64,000 nt of DNA, taken from Spirochaetota bacterium. GTDB lineage: Bacteria > Spirochaetota > Spirochaetia > Treponematales > Rectinemataceae. A program made the position numbers and the translations under genes. Location: contig JAJUJQ010000001.1 in NCBI GenBank assembly GCA_029265255.1, forward strand, positions 434,001 to 498,000. The letters run 5' to 3'. The notes below the pieces were generated by a model. That model saw nothing but the letters and a program-made list of their open reading frames with translations. It had not been told where the DNA came from and searched no databases. This document shows, one piece after another, positions 41,660 to 51,642 of the stretch. Numbering within the stretch: the stretch's first letter is position 1; every line of letters starts with the position of its first letter.

Positions 41660-43492
41660 ATGTGCGGAATCATCGGATACGCCGGACCTCGAAAAACCAC
41701 AAACATACTTCTGGAAGGGCTCAGGCGTCTTGAGTACCGTGGCTACGATTCAGCGGGTATCGCGGTAGGCAGAACCGAGCCGGAACCGAACCTGCAAATC
41801 ATCAAAACAGTAGGAAAAATAGCGGTCCTTGCCAAGCAGGTCCCTGAGGATCTCGATGGTTCCTGGGGTATTGGGCATACCCGGTGGGCTACACATGGAG
41901 GCGTGACAGTTCCGAACGCTCATCCGCACATTGACGCATCAGGAAAAATCGCCGTGGTGCACAATGGCATCATCGAGAACCACAAGACACTCCGCACCAT
42001 GCTCGAAAAGAAAGGTGTTGTCTTTCGCAGCGAAACCGACACAGAAGTCATACCACATCTCATTGCGAGCTATTACGAAGGGGATTTGCTCAAAGCTGTG
42101 CTCGCAGCCTTGCAGCTTCTGGAAGGAACCTATGGCATCGCGGTTGTGCATGCGGATGAACCTGGACGTATCGTGGGGGCTCGGAACGGCAGTCCTCTTA
42201 TTGTGGGAGTGGGGCAGAACGAGATGCTGCTTGCTTCCGATATTACCGCGATGGTCGCCCATACCAATAAGGTCATCTATCTCAATGACGGCGAAGTCGT
42301 CGATATCACACCCAGCAGTTATTCAATCACTGATCGCAACTCGAGACCTCTCGACAAGACTATCAGCGAAGTGACGTGGGAGCTCGGAGCGATCGAGAAA
42401 TCGGGTTTCATGCACTACATGGAGAAAGAAATTTTTGAGCAGCCCGAATCGATCGCCCGCGCCATGAGCGGCAGGCTCGATGAAGAAAACGCGACCGCAA
42501 AACTCGGCGGCCTCAATCTGAACAAGCGTCAGCTGGCCGCGGTTCGCCGGGTGCGCATTATCGCTGCCGGTACGAGCTGGCACGCAGGCATGACCGGTTC
42601 CTACCTTTTGGAGCAGGTCGCTCGAATTCCTGCTCAGTCAGAGCTGGCAAGCGAATTGCGTTACCGAAACCCGGTCGTCGAGAATGATTCGCTTTGGTTT
42701 GTGGTCAGCCAGTCGGGAGAGACCGCGGACTCGCTCTACGCGATGAGGGAAGTCCAGAGAAAGGGCGCTACCGTCCTCGGCATCTGCAATGTGGTAGGTT
42801 CAACGATCGCCCGCGAGTCTGATGGTGGCGTGTATGTCCACTCGGGACCTGAAATTGCGGTGGCGAGCACCAAGGCATTCACCAGTCAACTCACCGTGTT
42901 CTATCTCTTTACGCTGTTGATGGCCCGTATGCGTGATATGTCCCGGGAAGAAGGCATCAAGTTTTCGCGATCGCTGGCAGCAGTTCCGGATATGGTACGC
43001 GAAACACTCACGCAACGCGACCACATCCAGGCCGTGGCAAAGAAATACACGAAGGCCAAGGATTTCCTCTACCTCGGCAGGGGCATTTTGTATCCGATCG
43101 CGCTAGAAGGTGCCCTCAAACTCAAGGAAATTTCCTATATCCACGCTGAAGGGTACAGCGCGGGCGAGATGAAGCACGGTCCTATCGCGCTTATAAGCCC
43201 GGAAGTGCCGAGCGTCTTTCTGGTATCCGATGATTATCTCCATGAAAAGACAATCTCGAACATGCGCGAGATCAAAGCCCGGGGCGGACCGATCATCGCG
43301 GTTGCTCCGGAAGGAGACAGCGAAGCGGCGGCATTGGCGGATGATATCATCTTCGTCCCCAAGGCTGATCCCCGCTTCTATCCTTTCAGTATGGTCGTTC
43401 CCCTCCAGCTGTTTGCGTATTTCTGCGCGCTGGAGCTCGGGCGTGATGTCGATCAACCGCGCAATCTCGCCAAGAGTGTGACGGTGGAATGA
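41660..43492 (+). CDS. glmS: glutamine-fructose-6-phosphate aminotransferase (isomerising)
   Basis: A 610-residue enzyme making glucosamine 6-phosphate, the entry to peptidoglycan and amino-sugar synthesis. N-terminal glutaminase domain with nucleophile Cys2 (MCGIIGYAG), GYDSAGIAV, GHTRWATHG, HNGIIENH; then two SIS domains (GTSWHAG, SQSGETADSLYA, STKAFTSQL) and the C-terminal LAKSVTVE. The start at 41660 is fixed because the cysteine must follow the initiator Met; AAGGA precedes it. The next gene starts inside its stop codon (ATGA), tying it to the sugar-sensing cluster. Confidence 0.97.
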   Translation: MCGIIGYAGPRKTTNILLEGLRRLEYRGYDSAGIAVGRTEPEPNLQIIKTVGKIAVLAKQVPEDLDGSWGIGHTRWATHGGVTVPNAHPHIDASGKIAVVHNGIIENHKTLRTMLEKKGVVFRSETDTEVIPHLIASYYEGDLLKAVLAALQLLEGTYGIAVVHADEPGRIVGARNGSPLIVGVGQNEMLLASDITAMVAHTNKVIYLNDGEVVDITPSSYSITDRNSRPLDKTISEVTWELGAIEKSGFMHYMEKEIFEQPESIARAMSGRLDEENATAKLGGLNLNKRQLAAVRRVRIIAAGTSWHAGMTGSYLLEQVARIPAQSELASELRYRNPVVENDSLWFVVSQSGETADSLYAMREVQRKGATVLGICNVVGSTIARESDGGVYVHSGPEIAVASTKAFTSQLTVFYLFTLLMARMRDMSREEGIKFSRSLAAVPDMVRETLTQRDHIQAVAKKYTKAKDFLYLGRGILYPIALEGALKLKEISYIHAEGYSAGEMKHGPIALISPEVPSVFLVSDDYLHEKTISNMREIKARGGPIIAVAPEGDSEAAALADDIIFVPKADPRFYPFSMVVPLQLFAYFCALELGRDVDQPRNLAKSVTVE

Positions 43493-44514
43493 ACAGGAGA
43501 ATCGTGCGGCTGGTACCCATTGTGGTGCTAGGCGCTGCGCTTGCGGGGGCATTGCTGTTCAATTATCAGCTTGTAGCCAAGAGCCGGACAGCGTTAACCG
43601 CTACGGTCCTCCGCAATCCTTCATCAGTACGTACCGCTCAGTATCATCTCGCGGCCATTGTGCCCGATGCGCCCGATCCTTTTTTCCAGTCGCTGGAGCA
43701 AGGACTGCGACAACAGGCCCAGTCTCTGGATGCTGCTCTGCAGCTGGTCCGTTATCGCCGGTATGTAACGGATACCGGCGAAGAGGGAACCCTCTCGAGT
43801 GAAGCCGGACACTGGTTCGAAATTGTGCTGAAAGGTAAGCCGGACGGCATTATTCTATATGTGCCTCAGGGAATATCGGCAGACAGCATGCTCAGGGAAG
43901 CAAAAGAGCGTGGGGTTCCTGTCGTACTCATCTCTCCCGATGCGGCGCCACAAGGTATGGGGAATGCGGTGATTGGCGATTCATTTGCCCAAGGGAAGGA
44001 CGCGGCTGGTATCGTACTTGGACTCCTGGGAGGGGCGGCGCGAATCGGTGTCATTCTCCCATCAAGTCCTTTCAGCGCGATGCCCCCTCATGAAGAGCCA
44101 TTCTATCGCGGTGTGCTGGAAGCTCTCGCGTCAAAACCGGGTGCGCGCGTCACCGCGGCGATTCGCGAAGAAGAAAGTATCCTCGGGGGCGAACAGGCAA
44201 GCGCGACCATCCTCGACACCCATCAAGATATCAATGCCATTCTCTGCGCGGACAGCCGCGGCACCATCGGCGCGGCCCAGGTCATTGTGGATCGCGGGGA
44301 GGTAGGCAAGATCGTTATCGTAGGAGCCGATGCGAATGCGGAGGTTATCCGGCTCGTAGAGAAAGGAGTGGTTCATGCGACTATTGTAAGGGATGCGGTA
44401 GCCATGGGCGAAAAAGCGGTTGAAGCCGTTCTGAAACTCATGATGGGACTGGGCACGCAAGGGCTGATCAAGGTGGGGCATCGAGTGCAACCCTATAGGG
44501 AGGAAACCCGATGA
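43489..44514 (+). CDS. membrane-anchored sugar-binding protein (sensor of a three-component system)
   Basis: A 341-residue protein with an N-terminal membrane helix (about 7-27) and a periplasmic type I binding-protein fold (LacI/ribose-binding like): HLAAIVPDAPDPFFQSLEQGLRQQAQ, KPDGIILYVPQGISADSMLREAKERGVPVVLIS, INAILCADSRGTIGAAQVI and VIVGADANAEVIRLVEKG. It lacks a lipobox, so the helix probably stays as anchor. Immediately followed by a LytS/YesM-type histidine kinase and YesN regulator; in similar clostridial systems a sugar-binding protein of this kind presents the ligand to the kinase. It may therefore sense rather than transport. Confidence 0.78.
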   Translation: MNRRIVRLVPIVVLGAALAGALLFNYQLVAKSRTALTATVLRNPSSVRTAQYHLAAIVPDAPDPFFQSLEQGLRQQAQSLDAALQLVRYRRYVTDTGEEGTLSSEAGHWFEIVLKGKPDGIILYVPQGISADSMLREAKERGVPVVLISPDAAPQGMGNAVIGDSFAQGKDAAGIVLGLLGGAARIGVILPSSPFSAMPPHEEPFYRGVLEALASKPGARVTAAIREEESILGGEQASATILDTHQDINAILCADSRGTIGAAQVIVDRGEVGKIVIVGADANAEVIRLVEKGVVHATIVRDAVAMGEKAVEAVLKLMMGLGTQGLIKVGHRVQPYREETR

Positions 44515-46094
44515 ACAGCAGTCCCATACCCTCCCTCAAGGGTTTTCCCATTCCCGTGTCCATGCGCCCCGGATTCAGGAAGGAACGCAGAAATCGGCAT
44601 AAAAGCATCCGGACCCGTATCATGCTCAATTCGGCGCTCATTCTCCTGGTGCTTGCGCTGGCAACAAGCTATACGGCCATTGCCGCATTTGATCTGGCCA
44701 GATCGGTTGAGCTTCTCTTCAAGAATTCGGCTGATATGGAAGATCTTCGATCAACGCTGCGACAGACGCAGCAGAGCCTTGAGGGCTATCTGACTGCAAA
44801 GAACTCGGAATCCCTCAAGGACTTCATCGCTTCCTCCACAAGGCTTTCATCAATGGCGAAAAGGCTGAATCGGCAGAGCAAACCGGACGATATTTTTCTG
44901 CTGGAAAAAAACCTTGCCTATCTCGTTGATGATTATCTGTCCGCTGCAGAAGGAGCCGTGCAGGCCAAACGGGGGCGCGATGTGGCGGCCTATGTCTCCC
45001 TTCATGATACCGCGAAGAAAAGTGCCGAACAGATCGAATATCTCAGCGCCCATCTCGATACCCTCCAACTCGGTTCTTCACTGAGGGCCTTCAGCATTTA
45101 TAGGAAGAATATTGGATTGGCGCTCATGTCGAATATTATCCTGCTTGCCGCGGCCTTCATGTTTTCAATGGCCCTGATCGCACGCTATGCATATACCATC
45201 ACCGAGCCGCTCTCGAAACTCGCCGTTGCCGCAGAGGCTGTCGGACGGGGTGAGTACGATCATCCGCTTCCGCCATATGGCACGGAAGACGAGATAGGCA
45301 CTCTTCATCATGCGTTCCTTGCGATGCGTACCAGCGTAAAATCCGCCTTCGAGGAATTGACCCGCAAGGCGGAACTCGAACGGACACTTATGGAAGAGCG
45401 TATGCGCAACCTCACCTTCGAACACCGTCTCAAGGATGCCGAGCTTCTTGCGCTCCAGACTCAGATCAATCCACATTTTCTCTATAATACGCTGGCGGCT
45501 GGATGGCAGCTCGCACTTGCCGAGGGGAATGAAAAAACCGCCGAGTTTCTGGAAAAGCTGGCAGCTTTCATCCGTTATGTGCTAAAACCTTCGACGCGGT
45601 TCGTGCTTGTTGCAGAGGAGATCGAATGCGTCCGCCAATACCTCTGGCTTCTTAGACTCCGATTTGGAGACCGTTACCGCTTCAGATTGGAAACCTCGGA
45701 AGAAGCTCTTGGACATGAAACGCCAGCGCTTGTACTGCAACCGCTTGTGGAAAATGCGATTGTCCATGGCCTTCGGGATATCGAACAGGGGGGAGATGTC
45801 ATTATCTCAGCGCGCCTGGATGGGGCGATGCTTAGGCTTTCGGTAAGCGATTCAGGCAAGGGAATGAAGGAGGAAGATATCGCGCGAGCGCTTGCGGCGG
45901 CCGACCCTGAAGATGCCACACCGCCGCGGGGAATTGGTCTGCATAACGTGGTCCGGCGCGTTGCCCTCGCAACCGGCGGGAAGGGCAGAGTGGAGATTGC
46001 CACCGAACCTGGTCATGGTACCAGGATTACCATCCTGCTGCCTGCCGATACGCACAACAAAGCCGAATCTCCCGAAGGGAACGGGACCGCATGA
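44511..46094 (+). CDS. LytS/YesM-type sensor histidine kinase
   Basis: A 527-residue kinase: first membrane helix about 37-60, periplasmic helical sensor domain, second helix about 203-225, HAMP (about 226-278, ending DEIGTLHHAFLAM), a coiled coil, His_kinase domain with QINPHFLYN (phospho-accepting His322), then the ATPase domain with LVENAIVHGL, SDSGKGM and GIGLHNVVRR. This kinase family partners with AraC-type response regulators, here the next gene. Overlaps its neighbours at both ends by 4 bases. Confidence 0.92.
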   Translation: MNSSPIPSLKGFPIPVSMRPGFRKERRNRHKSIRTRIMLNSALILLVLALATSYTAIAAFDLARSVELLFKNSADMEDLRSTLRQTQQSLEGYLTAKNSESLKDFIASSTRLSSMAKRLNRQSKPDDIFLLEKNLAYLVDDYLSAAEGAVQAKRGRDVAAYVSLHDTAKKSAEQIEYLSAHLDTLQLGSSLRAFSIYRKNIGLALMSNIILLAAAFMFSMALIARYAYTITEPLSKLAVAAEAVGRGEYDHPLPPYGTEDEIGTLHHAFLAMRTSVKSAFEELTRKAELERTLMEERMRNLTFEHRLKDAELLALQTQINPHFLYNTLAAGWQLALAEGNEKTAEFLEKLAAFIRYVLKPSTRFVLVAEEIECVRQYLWLLRLRFGDRYRFRLETSEEALGHETPALVLQPLVENAIVHGLRDIEQGGDVIISARLDGAMLRLSVSDSGKGMKEEDIARALAAADPEDATPPRGIGLHNVVRRVALATGGKGRVEIATEPGHGTRITILLPADTHNKAESPEGNGTA

Positions 46095-47680
46095 AACGTG
46101 TGCTTATCGTCGATGACGAACAGCCGATGGTTATGGGGCTGTCGCTGATTATAAAGCGCTATTTCAGTCAGGAATATATCATCGTTGGTACAGCCGCTTC
46201 CGGCAGGGAAGCGGTCGAATGCGATGCCGAGCTCAATCCCGATATTCTTCTCATGGATGTTCAGATGCCTGGTATTTCGGGACTGGAAGCGATTCGGACT
46301 ATCGCCAGGAAAGGGAATCCGAAAGCATTTATCCTGGTAACCGCGTATGAGCGCTTCGACATCGCGCGAGAAGCTCTCAGTCTCGGTGTCTGCGACTATC
46401 TCCTCAAACCGGTTTCTAAAGACCGCCTTGAGCTTGCCCTCAAAGTGGCGTCCGATTATCTCGATCGTCAGAATCTGCTTGCCAGACGTGAGCTTGAATT
46501 AAAGGAGACGGTGCAGAGACTATCGCCTTCGCTGGTCCGCGCACTGTTCGACCTTGTCGAGCACGGGGAGAATAACGCTGAAGTCGCCTTGCTCGCAAAA
46601 ACTGTGGGATTGAACGGGACATATGGGGTGATGGGTATTGCGGTATTTCTCCCGGCGAACGGCGATGTTCATGCAATGTATCATCACTTTACAGATGTCC
46701 TGCGGTATAAAAGCGAAGCGTTGGCGGGTCCCTTGCGGGACAGAAGGTGGTGCGCGCTTCTCGTCCCGCTGGTATCAGAATCAGATACCAGGAGCGCGGC
46801 GATTCATGAGATGCTCAAGCAGTCCATGCCATCCCGGAGCGGAGAGGAATGGTTGCTATATGTCGGAAAACCCGCTCCAATAGAAGATCTCGGGCGTTCC
46901 TTCAAAGAGGCTTTCAGTGTTTTCATCGGTGGCAGGCAGAAAGAGGCTTATACTCCAGGAGAATCTGAATCGATAGGTGGGGGAATCGATCAAGCCAATG
47001 CCGCATTTTTTTTGGGACTGGCAGAAGTTATTGACCAGATAAGAAAAAACCGCTTTCACGCCGCATTGAGTACATGGACCGCCTGGATAGCCTCCATGAG
47101 AACTAATCTCAGCCAGGGCTCGATACCGCTGGTGGCATCGGAAACCGTGCTCAGTCTATTTGCGAGTGTTCTGTTTACCGAAGGAGCCTTGTCAATGTCT
47201 CATTATAGTGTGGCTCTTGACTTTGAGGAGCTCCGCCGGCTCTGGGAGACTGGGGCAACGGAAGCCTTTGCGCGCCGTTGTGTGGAACGGTTCGATCATC
47301 TGCTCCAGGCAGTGGAGAAAACGAAGGCTTATTCCGGCACAGTCCGACTGGCGCTTCACTACATTGAGAACCACTTTGTTGAACAAATAAGCCTCGAAAC
47401 CGCAGCAGACGCGATCGGCGTTTCCCCCGGAAGGCTTTCAAGACTCATGACAGAGGAGACTGGTAAGGGATTCGCCAGGTCGCTCATTGAATGCCGCATG
47501 CGGCGAGCAAAGGAACTTCTGCGGACACCTGGCTGGTCGGTTCGCAAGGTGAGCGAGGCCTGCGGCTACCTCGATCCCAACTATTTTGCCAGATTGTTCA
47601 AAAAGCTGACAGGCGAGAGCCCGAGCGAGTATGCTGGCCGCGTATCGGCACCAGAGGAGGACGACGATGGAGCGCAATAA
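46091..47680 (+). CDS. YesN-type response regulator with AraC DNA-binding domain
   Basis: A 529-residue regulator. Receiver domain (1-125) with acidic pair in VDDEQP, phospho-acceptor Asp56 (ILLMDVQMPG), Thr in LVTAYE and Lys in LLKPVSK. A long middle region (about 130-410) of unknown fold, with GMEEW-like segments typical of YesN proteins, follows. The C-terminus has two AraC helix-turn-helix motifs (ISLETAADAIGVSPGRLSRLMTEETGKGF and WSVRKVSEACGYLDPNYFARLFKKLTGESPSEY). Likely activates the sugar-import genes just downstream in response to the upstream kinase. Confidence 0.92.
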   Translation: MKRVLIVDDEQPMVMGLSLIIKRYFSQEYIIVGTAASGREAVECDAELNPDILLMDVQMPGISGLEAIRTIARKGNPKAFILVTAYERFDIAREALSLGVCDYLLKPVSKDRLELALKVASDYLDRQNLLARRELELKETVQRLSPSLVRALFDLVEHGENNAEVALLAKTVGLNGTYGVMGIAVFLPANGDVHAMYHHFTDVLRYKSEALAGPLRDRRWCALLVPLVSESDTRSAAIHEMLKQSMPSRSGEEWLLYVGKPAPIEDLGRSFKEAFSVFIGGRQKEAYTPGESESIGGGIDQANAAFFLGLAEVIDQIRKNRFHAALSTWTAWIASMRTNLSQGSIPLVASETVLSLFASVLFTEGALSMSHYSVALDFEELRRLWETGATEAFARRCVERFDHLLQAVEKTKAYSGTVRLALHYIENHFVEQISLETAADAIGVSPGRLSRLMTEETGKGFARSLIECRMRRAKELLRTPGWSVRKVSEACGYLDPNYFARLFKKLTGESPSEYAGRVSAPEEDDDGAQ

Positions 47681-48734
47681 TCATGCCTCTTATGGTCGTT
47701 TCCGTGCGGGAATCTGTCTGCGTATTGTCTTCCTGATCATGACGGCAACGATGATCATCGGCTGCAAACCTTCGCGCCAGCTAAAGCACAGCACTGGTCC
47801 ACTGATTGGGTTCTCGCTCGATTCGCTGGTAGTGGAACGCTGGCGAAGAGACGTAGACAGCTTCACCAAGGCAGCACACGATCTCGGAGCAGAGGTTATT
47901 CTGCGAGTCGCGAACCAGGATGCGAATACTCAGATCAGCCAAGTTAGGGAGCTCCTTGAACAGGGTATCGATGTATTGGTCATCATTCCCAACGATGCGG
48001 AACGGCTCAGCGAAATCTGCCGGGAAGCGAAGCGGCGTGGCGTGAAGGTGATGAGCTATGATCGTCTGGTACATAAAGCCAACTGCGATCTCTATATTTC
48101 ATTCGACAACGAAAAAGTCGGCATGCTGCAGGCCCAGGCTGCCATTGCCGCGGTGCCGTCGGGGGATTACGTTATCGTAAACGGCGCAATCACAGACAAT
48201 AATGCCTTCATGATTAATGCAGGCTTCCACAAGGTGCTCGATCCGCTCATCGCAGCGGGGAAGGTCAGACTCAAGGCAGAAATCTGGCCCAGCGACTGGA
48301 TGAGCGATGAGGTTCGTACGAGGTTCGAGATGACCGTGAAGCCAGGTGAACGTATCGATGCAGTACTCTGCGGAAATGACATGCTGGCGGAGACAGTGAT
48401 TTCTGTGCTCTCGGAAAACCGTCTGGCCGGCAGCGCTGTGGTTACCGGCCAGGATGCTGAGCTTTCCGCGTGTCAGCGTATTGCTGAGGGAAGTCAGCTT
48501 GCCACCATATACAAGCCCATTGACTCCCTCGCACTTAAAGCGGCTGGATTCGCCGTCATGATGGCAAGAAACGAAAAGATACCTTACGAGTCAACAATCG
48601 ATGATGGGCGCTACCGGGTTCCCTATATAAAGCTGGAACCAATACTCGTAACTTCTCAGACCCTCGAGACGACTGTCGTCAAGGATGGCTTTCATGCCCG
48701 TGAGGACGTATATCGTAATGTCAAGAAGCGATGA
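47667..48734 (+). CDS. lipidated XylF/ChvE-type sugar-binding protein
   Basis: A 355-residue protein with a lipoprotein signal (IVFLIMTATMIIGC, Cys32) and a type I periplasmic binding fold similar to XylF: ISQVRELLEQGIDVLVIIPNDAERLSEICREAKRRGVKVMSYDRLV, TDNNAFMINAGF, VLCGNDMLAE and VTGQDAELSACQRI. The ATG at 47667 has GAGGAGG upstream and overlaps the regulator gene by 14 bases. A second, non-lipidated binding protein follows (48945). Two binding proteins for one importer suggest two ligands or a sensing role for this one. Confidence 0.85.
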   Translation: MERNNHASYGRFRAGICLRIVFLIMTATMIIGCKPSRQLKHSTGPLIGFSLDSLVVERWRRDVDSFTKAAHDLGAEVILRVANQDANTQISQVRELLEQGIDVLVIIPNDAERLSEICREAKRRGVKVMSYDRLVHKANCDLYISFDNEKVGMLQAQAAIAAVPSGDYVIVNGAITDNNAFMINAGFHKVLDPLIAAGKVRLKAEIWPSDWMSDEVRTRFEMTVKPGERIDAVLCGNDMLAETVISVLSENRLAGSAVVTGQDAELSACQRIAEGSQLATIYKPIDSLALKAAGFAVMMARNEKIPYESTIDDGRYRVPYIKLEPILVTSQTLETTVVKDGFHAREDVYRNVKKR

Positions 48735-48876
48735 AGTGAAAGCAGGACTTTTTTTTCATCATTAGGCAAGAAAGTGCTATGTGCATGCGTCTGGCGGGAC
48801 TTCGCAGGGGAAGTTCCCCAATTTTGGCATATCTTTCATGTGGCGCGGTTCAAGAATCCATCAGAGACTGAACATG

Positions 48877-48897
48877 GAAACAGCGCCATGCTGTTTC
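48877..48897. promoter_or_regulatory. perfect inverted repeat upstream of chvE (operator or leader hairpin)
   Basis: GAAACAGC / GCTGTTTC with 5 bases between, in the 210-base gap before chvE and 47 bases upstream of its ATG. Could be a regulator site or an RNA hairpin that raises stability of the binding-protein message. A weaker GC-rich hairpin (about 48797-48820) lies further upstream. Confidence 0.45.
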
Positions 48898-48944
48898 AGG
48901 CATGCCGCATTCCGCGGTGCCCAGTCTTTAAAGGAGGAATTCAT

Positions 48945-50027
48945 ATGAAACGTGCTCTGTTTATCGCGCTGCTCCTTGTCGTCGCGGCTGGCTTTGCGCT
49001 TGCCGACACCCAAGTCGGAATCGTGCTCCCGACCAAGGACGAGCCTCGCTGGATTCAGGACCAGACCAGATTCCTTGACGCGCTCAAAAGCGCAGGTTTT
49101 TCTGCAAAAGTTCTGTTCAGCCAGGGCGACTCCGCAAAGGAAAAAGCCAACGTCGAAGCTTTGATCAGCGAGAAGATCAAGGTCCTCATCATTTGTCCGC
49201 ATGATGGTTCGGCAGCCGCTGCCGCCGCTGATCTTGCTGCCAAGGCAGGTGTGAAGGTTATCAGCTACGACCGCTTGATCCGTGATACCGCCTCTGTCGA
49301 CTACTATGTGACCTTCGATAGTTTCCAGGTTGGCGCTGCCTGGGGCGAATACCTCGTGAAGCAGGTCCCCGCTGGTTCCAAAGGGAACAATCTCTATATC
49401 TATGCTGGCGCTGCCTCCGATAACAATGCCTTCATCTTCTTCGAAGGAGCATGGAGCGTACTCCAGCCGAAGATCGCCGATGGCACCTTCACGGTTCGCA
49501 ACTCAGATAAGGCTGTCGCTCTCAAGGGAAAGGCGAAGCTCACCCGCGACGAGATGGCTCAAATCATCGGTCAGGTCACTACGAACTGGAACTTCAATGA
49601 CGCCAAGAACAAAGCCGAAGCCAACCTCACGGCAGTGGGTAAGGATGCCAAGGGAACTGTGTATATCTGCGCGCCGAATGACGGTACTGCCCGTGCCATC
49701 GCGGATGCATTCGCTGCCGACAAGGATGTGAAGAAATACTACATAACCGGCCAGGATGCGGAAATCGCTTCCATCCAGTACATTATCGACGGCAAGCAGT
49801 CGATGACCGTGCTCAAGGATGTTCGCACGCTGGTAAAGGACGCCATCAACGCCGCGGTAGCCTATATGAAGGGGCAGACGCCGCCCGTGACCACCTATTA
49901 CAACAACGGGAAGAAGGATGTTCCAGCTAAGCCGACCGCGATTGTCACCGTCACCCGTGAGAACGTAAAGCAGGCTATTGTGGATTCTGGATACTGGCCC
50001 GCTGACAAGTTTACCGGCCTCAAGTAA
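48945..50027 (+). CDS. chvE: periplasmic multiple-sugar-binding protein ChvE-like
   Basis: A 360-residue exported protein: Sec signal MKRALFIALLLVVAAGFALA followed by mature DTQVGIVLPT. Features of the ChvE/XylF group: LISEKIKVLIICPHDGSAAA, VKVISYDRLIRDTASVDYYVTFDSFQVG, GAASDNNAFIFFEGAW, IICAPNDGTARAIADA-type segment and YITGQDAEIASIQYI. Binds aldoses (glucose, galactose, xylose, arabinose) for the GguAB permease. AAAGGAGG precedes the ATG. Its separate, long upstream gap suggests an own promoter or processed message. Confidence 0.9.
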   Translation: MKRALFIALLLVVAAGFALADTQVGIVLPTKDEPRWIQDQTRFLDALKSAGFSAKVLFSQGDSAKEKANVEALISEKIKVLIICPHDGSAAAAAADLAAKAGVKVISYDRLIRDTASVDYYVTFDSFQVGAAWGEYLVKQVPAGSKGNNLYIYAGAASDNNAFIFFEGAWSVLQPKIADGTFTVRNSDKAVALKGKAKLTRDEMAQIIGQVTTNWNFNDAKNKAEANLTAVGKDAKGTVYICAPNDGTARAIADAFAADKDVKKYYITGQDAEIASIQYIIDGKQSMTVLKDVRTLVKDAINAAVAYMKGQTPPVTTYYNNGKKDVPAKPTAIVTVTRENVKQAIVDSGYWPADKFTGLK

Positions 50028-50105
50028 TTCCGTGCGCATTTCATCGACGGGAGCTGCTCCCAAGGCAGCTCTCGTCGTATCATTTTTTGTACAGGCAGGT
50101 GAGGC

Positions 50106-51629
50106 ATGAGCGAGCATATTCTGGAAATGCGTCACATTTCGAAGACATTCCCCGGTGTACGCGCGTTGAGTGATGTGAACTTTTCGGTCAAGCGCGGGGA
50201 GATCCATTGTCTGGTGGGGGAGAACGGTGCCGGCAAATCAACGCTGATGAAAGTGCTGAGTGGAGTCTATCCGCACACTGAATTTGAAGGGTCCATTGTG
50301 TTCAACGGCAAGGAAGTAAAGTTCAATGGTATCCACGATTCAGAGAAGGCCGGCATAGGCATCATCTATCAGGAACTTGCGCTGGTACCTGAAATGACAG
50401 TATTCGAAAATATCATGCTCGGTCATGAGATCCGCAGAGGGATCGTTGTCGACCAGAACCAGATGATCAGAAAAAGCGAGGAGTTGCTCAGACGTGTCCG
50501 GCTCGCCGTAAATCCTACCATGAAGGTGAAAGACCTCGGTATCGGCAAGCAGCAGCTGGTGGAAATCGCCAAGGCGCTCAGCCGCAATGTGTCCCTCCTC
50601 ATACTCGACGAACCGACAGCTGCCCTCAACGAGGACGACTGCGATAACCTCCTGCAAATACTGCGAGAACTGAAACAGCAGGGTGTCACCTGCATTATGA
50701 TTTCCCATAAATTGAAAGAGGTTCTCTCCATCGCTGATACCGTCACGGTATTACGTGATGGACAGACGATCTGCACGCTGGACCGATATAACGACAATGT
50801 CGACGAACAGGTCCTGATCAGGCACATGGTTGGCCGATCCATCGAGAACATTTACCCGCCCAGGAGCTCGAAGCCCTCTGAAGAAATTGTGCTCGAAGTG
50901 CGAGGCTGGAACGCTTTCGACGCCTCTCTGGGCCGGAAGGTACTCAACGATGTCAATTTCAAGGTACACAAAGGCGAAATAGTTGGCCTGGCTGGCCTTG
51001 TTGGTTCAGGCCGTACCGAACTTGCGAGAAGTCTGTTTGGCAATCCGGATGGCTATCAGCTGCAGGGCGAGGTCTACCTGAAGGGCAATAAGGTCAGCTT
51101 CCGTCATCCGAGCGAAGCGATCAGGGCCGGTTTGGCGTACGCGAGCGAGGACCGCAAGCGAAACGGTCTTATTCTGATACAGTCAATCCAGTACAATATC
51201 TCTCTTGCCAATCTCGGCAACATTTCGCGCAACGGTATCGTCAACGAGGAGCTTGACAAACAGACCGCCCATGAATTCGTAAAATCGCTCCTCATCAAGA
51301 CACCCGGCATCCATCAGCTCGTGATGAATCTTTCGGGCGGCAATCAGCAGAAAGTATCGGTCGCAAAGTGGCTGTTTGTAGGTCCGGACCTTCTGATCTT
51401 CGACGAACCGACTCGAGGGATCGATGTCGGTGCCAAATATGAAATCTATACCATCATGAATGAGCTTGTGGCAAAAGGCATGAGCATTTTGATGATTTCG
51501 TCTGAACTGCCAGAGATTCTCGGGATGAGCGATCGCATCTACGTGGTTGCGAACGGTCACATAACCGGCGAACTCGATGCCCGGTCGGCAACCCAAGAAG
51601 CCGTCATGAAGCTCGCTACGCAGTACTGA
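50106..51629 (+). CDS. gguA: multiple-sugar ABC transporter ATP-binding protein
   Basis: A 507-residue ATPase with two ABC domains in tandem (about 1-245 and 260-507), as in all ribose/xylose-type importers. Domain 1: Walker A GENGAGKSTLM, signature IGKQQLVEIAKAL, Walker B LLILDEPTAAL. Domain 2: Walker A-like GLVGSGRTELARSL, signature LSGGNQQKVSVAKWL, Walker B LLIFDEPTRGIDVGAK. The second Walker A is degenerate, which is normal for the family. Drives import of sugars bound by ChvE. Confidence 0.95.
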   Translation: MSEHILEMRHISKTFPGVRALSDVNFSVKRGEIHCLVGENGAGKSTLMKVLSGVYPHTEFEGSIVFNGKEVKFNGIHDSEKAGIGIIYQELALVPEMTVFENIMLGHEIRRGIVVDQNQMIRKSEELLRRVRLAVNPTMKVKDLGIGKQQLVEIAKALSRNVSLLILDEPTAALNEDDCDNLLQILRELKQQGVTCIMISHKLKEVLSIADTVTVLRDGQTICTLDRYNDNVDEQVLIRHMVGRSIENIYPPRSSKPSEEIVLEVRGWNAFDASLGRKVLNDVNFKVHKGEIVGLAGLVGSGRTELARSLFGNPDGYQLQGEVYLKGNKVSFRHPSEAIRAGLAYASEDRKRNGLILIQSIQYNISLANLGNISRNGIVNEELDKQTAHEFVKSLLIKTPGIHQLVMNLSGGNQQKVSVAKWLFVGPDLLIFDEPTRGIDVGAKYEIYTIMNELVAKGMSILMISSELPEILGMSDRIYVVANGHITGELDARSATQEAVMKLATQY

Positions 51630-51642
51630 GAGGAGGGAAGCA

